From CAYSRM01 sp964475205 (GTDB taxonomy: Bacteria > Verrucomicrobiota > Kiritimatiellia > UBA8416 > CAYSRM01): DNA of 25,387 nt. The notes under the pieces were generated by a model. It saw only the letters and a program-made list of their open reading frames with translations. It did no database searches and was not told the DNA's origin. Shown here piece by piece: positions 22,698 through 25,387 of the stretch. The stretch spans positions 1 to 25,387 of the forward strand of contig CAYYVQ010000041.1 in the NCBI GenBank assembly GCA_964475205.1. The letters are read 5' to 3'. Positions within the stretch are counted from its first letter, which is position 1. Each line of letters begins with the position of its first letter. Both the position numbers and the translations under genes were made by a program.

Positions 22698-23714
22698 ATG
22701 AGCGCTGAAGAAAACAGCAACGTCAATGAAGAAAAGAAAATTATCGACATTGAAACAGAACCTGAAAATAAAGGGAACGCTGAAGAAAAAACCGGTGAAG
22801 CGGAAAATGAACAGCCCCTGAAAGAAGCGAAGCAGAAGATTGGAGACAAAATACAGAAGACAAAGAAATGGTTTGGCAAGGCGATTGCCGGAATCGGTTC
22901 TTTCCTGGGTTCCGTGAAATTCGATCCGCTCTTTTTTGTCAAGTTTCTTGATAAACTTCTGGGTCTGGCCAGGAAAACTTTTTCTACCAACATGTTTCAC
23001 GCCATGTCTGAATGGTCGGTAAGGTACGGACATGTTGCGCTCATAACCGGAGCAGCTCTGAGCATACTGTGCTTTCTGTTTGCCGGCATCCGCGCAGGCA
23101 GTTTCCTGTTGTTCCTTTCAGGCATAGGATATGCCTTTCTGCTGCTTGTACTTCAGTACACGGTTAACAAGTTCATCGATTCAGGGGACAGCCTGGTTAA
23201 ATCCTCTCCCAGCAGACTGGCTTCTGCGAATTTCCTGGATTGTGTGGCGATCCTTATGGAACTGACTGGCGTTGTTCTTTTCATCCTGTTCGCGTTGCAA
23301 GGGTGGATACAGGCAATAGTCGGCATTGGAGCATGGGCGTTTTTCGATGTCGTCGCATGGACAGCACTGCATCCTTCATTGTGCAATATAACAATCAGCA
23401 AAGAGACCAATGCAGGCGAAGAAGCGATCGGCATTCTGTCCTTTGCAGTTAAAGCTGCAGTCAGAATAGTGCCGCTGGGTTTCGGGCTGGGTACAATAAT
23501 CGGCGCGATTGCCCTTGTGCTGGCAACGGTAAAAATGCTTTTCGCAGGCGGGGCCGGCGAAGCGGCGGTAGATGCCATCGGGCTGATTATTGTCGCCTCC
23601 TGCCTTCCATTTGTAAGCTATCTGCTTTTTGCGGTGTATCACCTGACCGTTGACGTGCTCCGGTCAATTCTGTCAGTGCCCGGCAAGCTGGACAGCCTCG
23701 GAAAGAAAGATTAA
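22698..23714 (+). CDS. Multi-pass membrane protein with charged N-terminal coiled coil, unknown function
   Basis: A 338-aa protein from ATG 22698 (AGGA eight bases upstream; an in-frame ATG at 22572 lacks an SD). Residues 1-55 are rich in E/K/N (EENSNVNEEKKIIDIETEPE) and probably disordered or coiled coil. A KKWFGKAIAGIGSFLGS stretch follows, then about six to seven hydrophobic segments: HVALITGAALSILCFLFAG, FLLFLSGIGYAFLLLVL, ILMELTGVVLFILFAL, AIVGIGAWAFFDVVAW, LGFGLGTIIGAIALVLATV and GLIIVASCLPFVSYLLFAV. The middle has a soluble SKETNAGEEAIG loop. No catalytic or transport motif seen. It is expressed away from argS and appears monocistronic. Confidence 0.78.
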   Translation: MSAEENSNVNEEKKIIDIETEPENKGNAEEKTGEAENEQPLKEAKQKIGDKIQKTKKWFGKAIAGIGSFLGSVKFDPLFFVKFLDKLLGLARKTFSTNMFHAMSEWSVRYGHVALITGAALSILCFLFAGIRAGSFLLFLSGIGYAFLLLVLQYTVNKFIDSGDSLVKSSPSRLASANFLDCVAILMELTGVVLFILFALQGWIQAIVGIGAWAFFDVVAWTALHPSLCNITISKETNAGEEAIGILSFAVKAAVRIVPLGFGLGTIIGAIALVLATVKMLFAGGAGEAAVDAIGLIIVASCLPFVSYLLFAVYHLTVDVLRSILSVPGKLDSLGKKD

Positions 23715-23967
23715 GGGAACTACGACGCCACAAGCGAATAATCCATCCATCCGGGGCCGCCGCATGTGAGACAGGTTTATCGTCTTTGCCGTAACTTATT
23801 GCGCCGAAAGAATCCGTTCAGGCAAAACAAAATCGACGGAATAAACTCTTTTTCTCACTTTTGCGAACAACAAAAATTTCTGCCTTTCTTTTTTCCAATT
23901 CGTGCCCTTGCAGTGGCGCTATTCTCGCTCGCAGCAGGAATTTTGTGAGATATGCGGGTTAAATCGT
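23715..23967. other. Intergenic region upstream of the rpsU promoter
   Basis: The full gap to rpsU is 346 bp. A 60-codon plus-strand frame (23766-23948) has no SD and an unconvincing composition. No terminator hairpin with a U-run was found after the membrane-protein gene. Confidence 0.5.
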
Positions 23968-23995
23968 TTGACACCGTCTCAAGTGAGGGTATAGA
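23968..23995 (+). promoter_or_regulatory. Sigma-70 promoter of rpsU
   Basis: Perfect -35 TTGACA (23968-23973), a 16-bp spacer and TATAGA (23990-23995). Predicted transcription start ~24002, giving a ~59-nt leader with GGAAGGGAG (SD-like) before the GTG start. Confidence 0.72.
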
Positions 23996-24060
23996 TTTAT
24001 TATTTGAAAGTAAGAATTTGAACCAGGTGCACTCACAGGAAGGGAGAGTGATCAGATACA

Positions 24061-24243
24061 GTGATAGAAGTGAAGGTAAAACGCGGAGAAGCCGTTGACA
24101 AGGCTTTGAGGCGTTTGAAGAAAATCATGGATAAAGAAGGCATGATGAAGCAGGTTCGCGCAAACCGTTACTTTGAGAAGCCCAGCGAAAAAAAGCGACG
24201 TAAGTCCGCAAGAGCAAGGGCGCGAGCTGCCAAGTCAAGATAA
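24061..24243 (+). CDS. rpsU: Ribosomal protein bS21
   Basis: A 60-aa small basic protein of the 30S subunit. It opens I-E-V-K-V-K-R-G-E-A-V-D-K-A-L-R-R-L-K-K, the conserved bS21 helix, and ends in a very basic KKRRKSARARARAAKSR tail. bS21 helps position the mRNA start near the anti-SD. GTG start, with a purine-rich GGAAGGGAG about 12 bases upstream, a slightly long spacing. Own promoter and downstream hairpin imply a monocistronic unit. Length is normal. Confidence 0.94.
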   Translation: MIEVKVKRGEAVDKALRRLKKIMDKEGMMKQVRANRYFEKPSEKKRRKSARARARAAKSR

Positions 24244-24272
24244 GAAACACAGGCCATAACAAATAAGACACA

Positions 24273-24303
24273 CGAAGCTCCCCGATCATATCGGGGAGCT
24301 TCG
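24273..24303 (+). terminator. Strong hairpin downstream of rpsU
   Basis: CGAAGCTCCCCGA (24273-24285) pairs perfectly with TCGGGGAGCTTCG (24291-24303) around TCATA; the stem can extend to 14 bp. It lies 30 bp after the rpsU stop. There is no U-run on the plus side (CTGCATTG follows), so it may act as a Rho-independent-like or 3'-stabilising hairpin. Confidence 0.65.
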
Positions 24304-24382
24304 CTGCATTGAGGGGAAACCGGCGCTGTGATAATTTCATATCTTAAGTGTGAAATTGAAATCAGGACCTGAGACCAGAAAA

Positions 24383-25294
24383 ATGACAATAGCCCTTTCT
24401 ACCAGGTGGAATGCCTCACACCATCGGAATGGTGAGGAATTGGTCCAGGAAATTCTCGATCTTGGCATTACAAGCATAGAACTTGGATACAACCTTACTA
24501 TGGACCTCGTTCCCGGCGTTTCGAAAATGATAGAACAAAAGGCCGTAAATGTAACAAGCGTACACAATTTCTGTCCCGTACCCATCGGAGTATCCCGGGG
24601 ACATCCTGAACTGTTTCTCATGACCAGCAATAGTCAGCGCGACAGAGAAAGGGCTGTAACCCATACTTCCAGAACTATTGAACTGGCGGCAAAATCCGGC
24701 GCATCTGCCATAGTAGCGCATGCAGGATACGTCAGGATGGTCCAATTGACATCGAAACTGATCACCCTGATGTATGAGCAGAAACAGCATTCACGAGCAT
24801 TCGAAAAAACAAAAATGCGCCTGATGCTTCAGCGCCAGAAAAAAGCTGGCCGTTACCTTGACAACCTTAACCGATGTCTGGAAAAACTTGTGCCGGAAGC
24901 AGAAAAGGCAGGAATCCGCATAGCTCTTGAAAACCTGCCCTCGTGGGAGGCAGCGCCAAACGAATCGGAGATGGAAGAGATCTGCAAAAGGTTTCCATCA
25001 GCCGTCGCTTACTGGCACGATACAGGACACGCGCAGGTCAGACAGAACCTGGGATTCGGCATACAGAAGAAATGGATAGAAAAGCTTGCGCCCTGCACGG
25101 CAGGTTATCATATTCACGATACAGACCACTGCGCGAACGATCACATAATGCCGCCCCGCGGATGCATAGAATTCGACACTCTCGAACCGGTAATACAAAA
25201 GGACAAGCCGCTTGTCCTGGAGCCGCGCCCCGGAACCCCGGCAGACGAAATTACAACAGCAGTTGAATTTCTTGAAAATATATGGCAGAAGTAA
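24383..25294 (+). CDS. Sugar phosphate isomerase/epimerase-like TIM barrel (AP endonuclease 2 family)
   Basis: A 303-aa protein from ATG 24383, opening MTIALSTRWNASHHRNGEELV. It has the xylose-isomerase-like/AP_endonuc_2 fold: I-T-S-I-E-L-G-Y-N, V-N-V-T-S-V-H-N-F (metal-side histidine), S-A-I-V-A-H-A-G-Y, I-R-I-A-L-E-N-L-P (catalytic Glu), A-V-A-Y-W-H-D-T-G-H-A, G-Y-H-I-H-D-T-D and P-L-V-L-E-P-R-P-G. The Glu/His/Asp/Glu set fits a divalent-metal isomerase or epimerase. The substrate cannot be given. The frame extends upstream to a GTG at 24350, but neither start has a clear SD. It is preceded by the rpsU hairpin and probably has its own promoter. Confidence 0.82.
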   Translation: MTIALSTRWNASHHRNGEELVQEILDLGITSIELGYNLTMDLVPGVSKMIEQKAVNVTSVHNFCPVPIGVSRGHPELFLMTSNSQRDRERAVTHTSRTIELAAKSGASAIVAHAGYVRMVQLTSKLITLMYEQKQHSRAFEKTKMRLMLQRQKKAGRYLDNLNRCLEKLVPEAEKAGIRIALENLPSWEAAPNESEMEEICKRFPSAVAYWHDTGHAQVRQNLGFGIQKKWIEKLAPCTAGYHIHDTDHCANDHIMPPRGCIEFDTLEPVIQKDKPLVLEPRPGTPADEITTAVEFLENIWQK

Positions 25295-25387
25295 AAAGAA
25301 AGATGGAAAAAATATTCAATATCCGGCAGCGTCTTAGCCCGGATTGATCACACTTTTTCGAGCAGAAACGGTTCAGAGTATTGGCAG
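25295..25387. other. Right window edge, no gene seen
   Basis: A 14-codon plus-strand frame from ATG ~25312 ends at a TGA near 25346. No terminator or start of a next gene could be supported. Confidence 0.5.

Noticed and set aside
23766..23948. 60-codon plus-strand frame before rpsU
   Set aside because: No ribosome-binding site, mixed composition, and it ends just before the rpsU promoter.

Overview
This is a bacterial chromosomal window. The content fits the PVC group (Lentisphaerota, Kiritimatiellota or Verrucomicrobiota), but this is an inference. Supporting features are secreted DUF1573, NHL-propeller and GH123/DUF4091-like proteins, an unusual cluster of glycan-active genes, a membrane-anchored protein of ~33-residue helical 'P-x-A-x-x-W' repeats, and many palindromic repeats. 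Standard bacterial landmarks are argS, rpsU, a tRNA-Asp(GTC) with encoded CCA, and a U32 (TrhP-like) protein.

Layout. (a) 1-1720 is a debris zone. It holds palindromes, an intact REP-associated Y1 (HUH) transposase bounded by 18-bp inverted repeats, and the first ~72 codons of a type III-like restriction enzyme cut off exactly at the right repeat. The excisionase-type HTH gene upstream of that fragment still has a good promoter. (b) 1924-6841 is a glycan/surface locus of two divergent operons. The minus operon encodes a PHP-like protein, a small coiled-coil protein and a GT4 glycosyltransferase. The plus operon encodes a radical SAM/SPASM protein and a second GT4. (c) 6955-11585 is a minus-strand series: six-hairpin glycosidase-like protein, membrane repeat protein, NikR, GH20. 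NikR and GH20 lie 8 bp apart. (d) 11586-12267 is intergenic and contains tRNA-Asp and several inverted repeats. (e) 12268-19301 holds three exported-protein genes on the minus strand (DUF1573, jelly-roll/GH123-like, FlgD-Ig/NHL propeller). It also holds an orphan C-terminal gene fragment and a 198-bp MITE with 20-bp terminal repeats and a 9-bp target duplication. (f) 19507-25294 is housekeeping: U32 protein, argS, a divergent membrane protein, rpsU with a clear sigma-70 promoter and a strong hairpin, and a TIM-barrel sugar isomerase-like protein.

The most unusual structure is a repeat with arms of the form TAGYCTGATCNATTCAT. It occurs in inverted orientation on both sides of region (e), at 12242-12297 and 19345-19526. 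The second copy equals the first with 125 bp added at a TCGT, which is then present on both sides. The arms supply the final codons of two unrelated genes (DUF1573 and U32). No CRISPR array or complete defence system was seen; the restriction system is a remnant.
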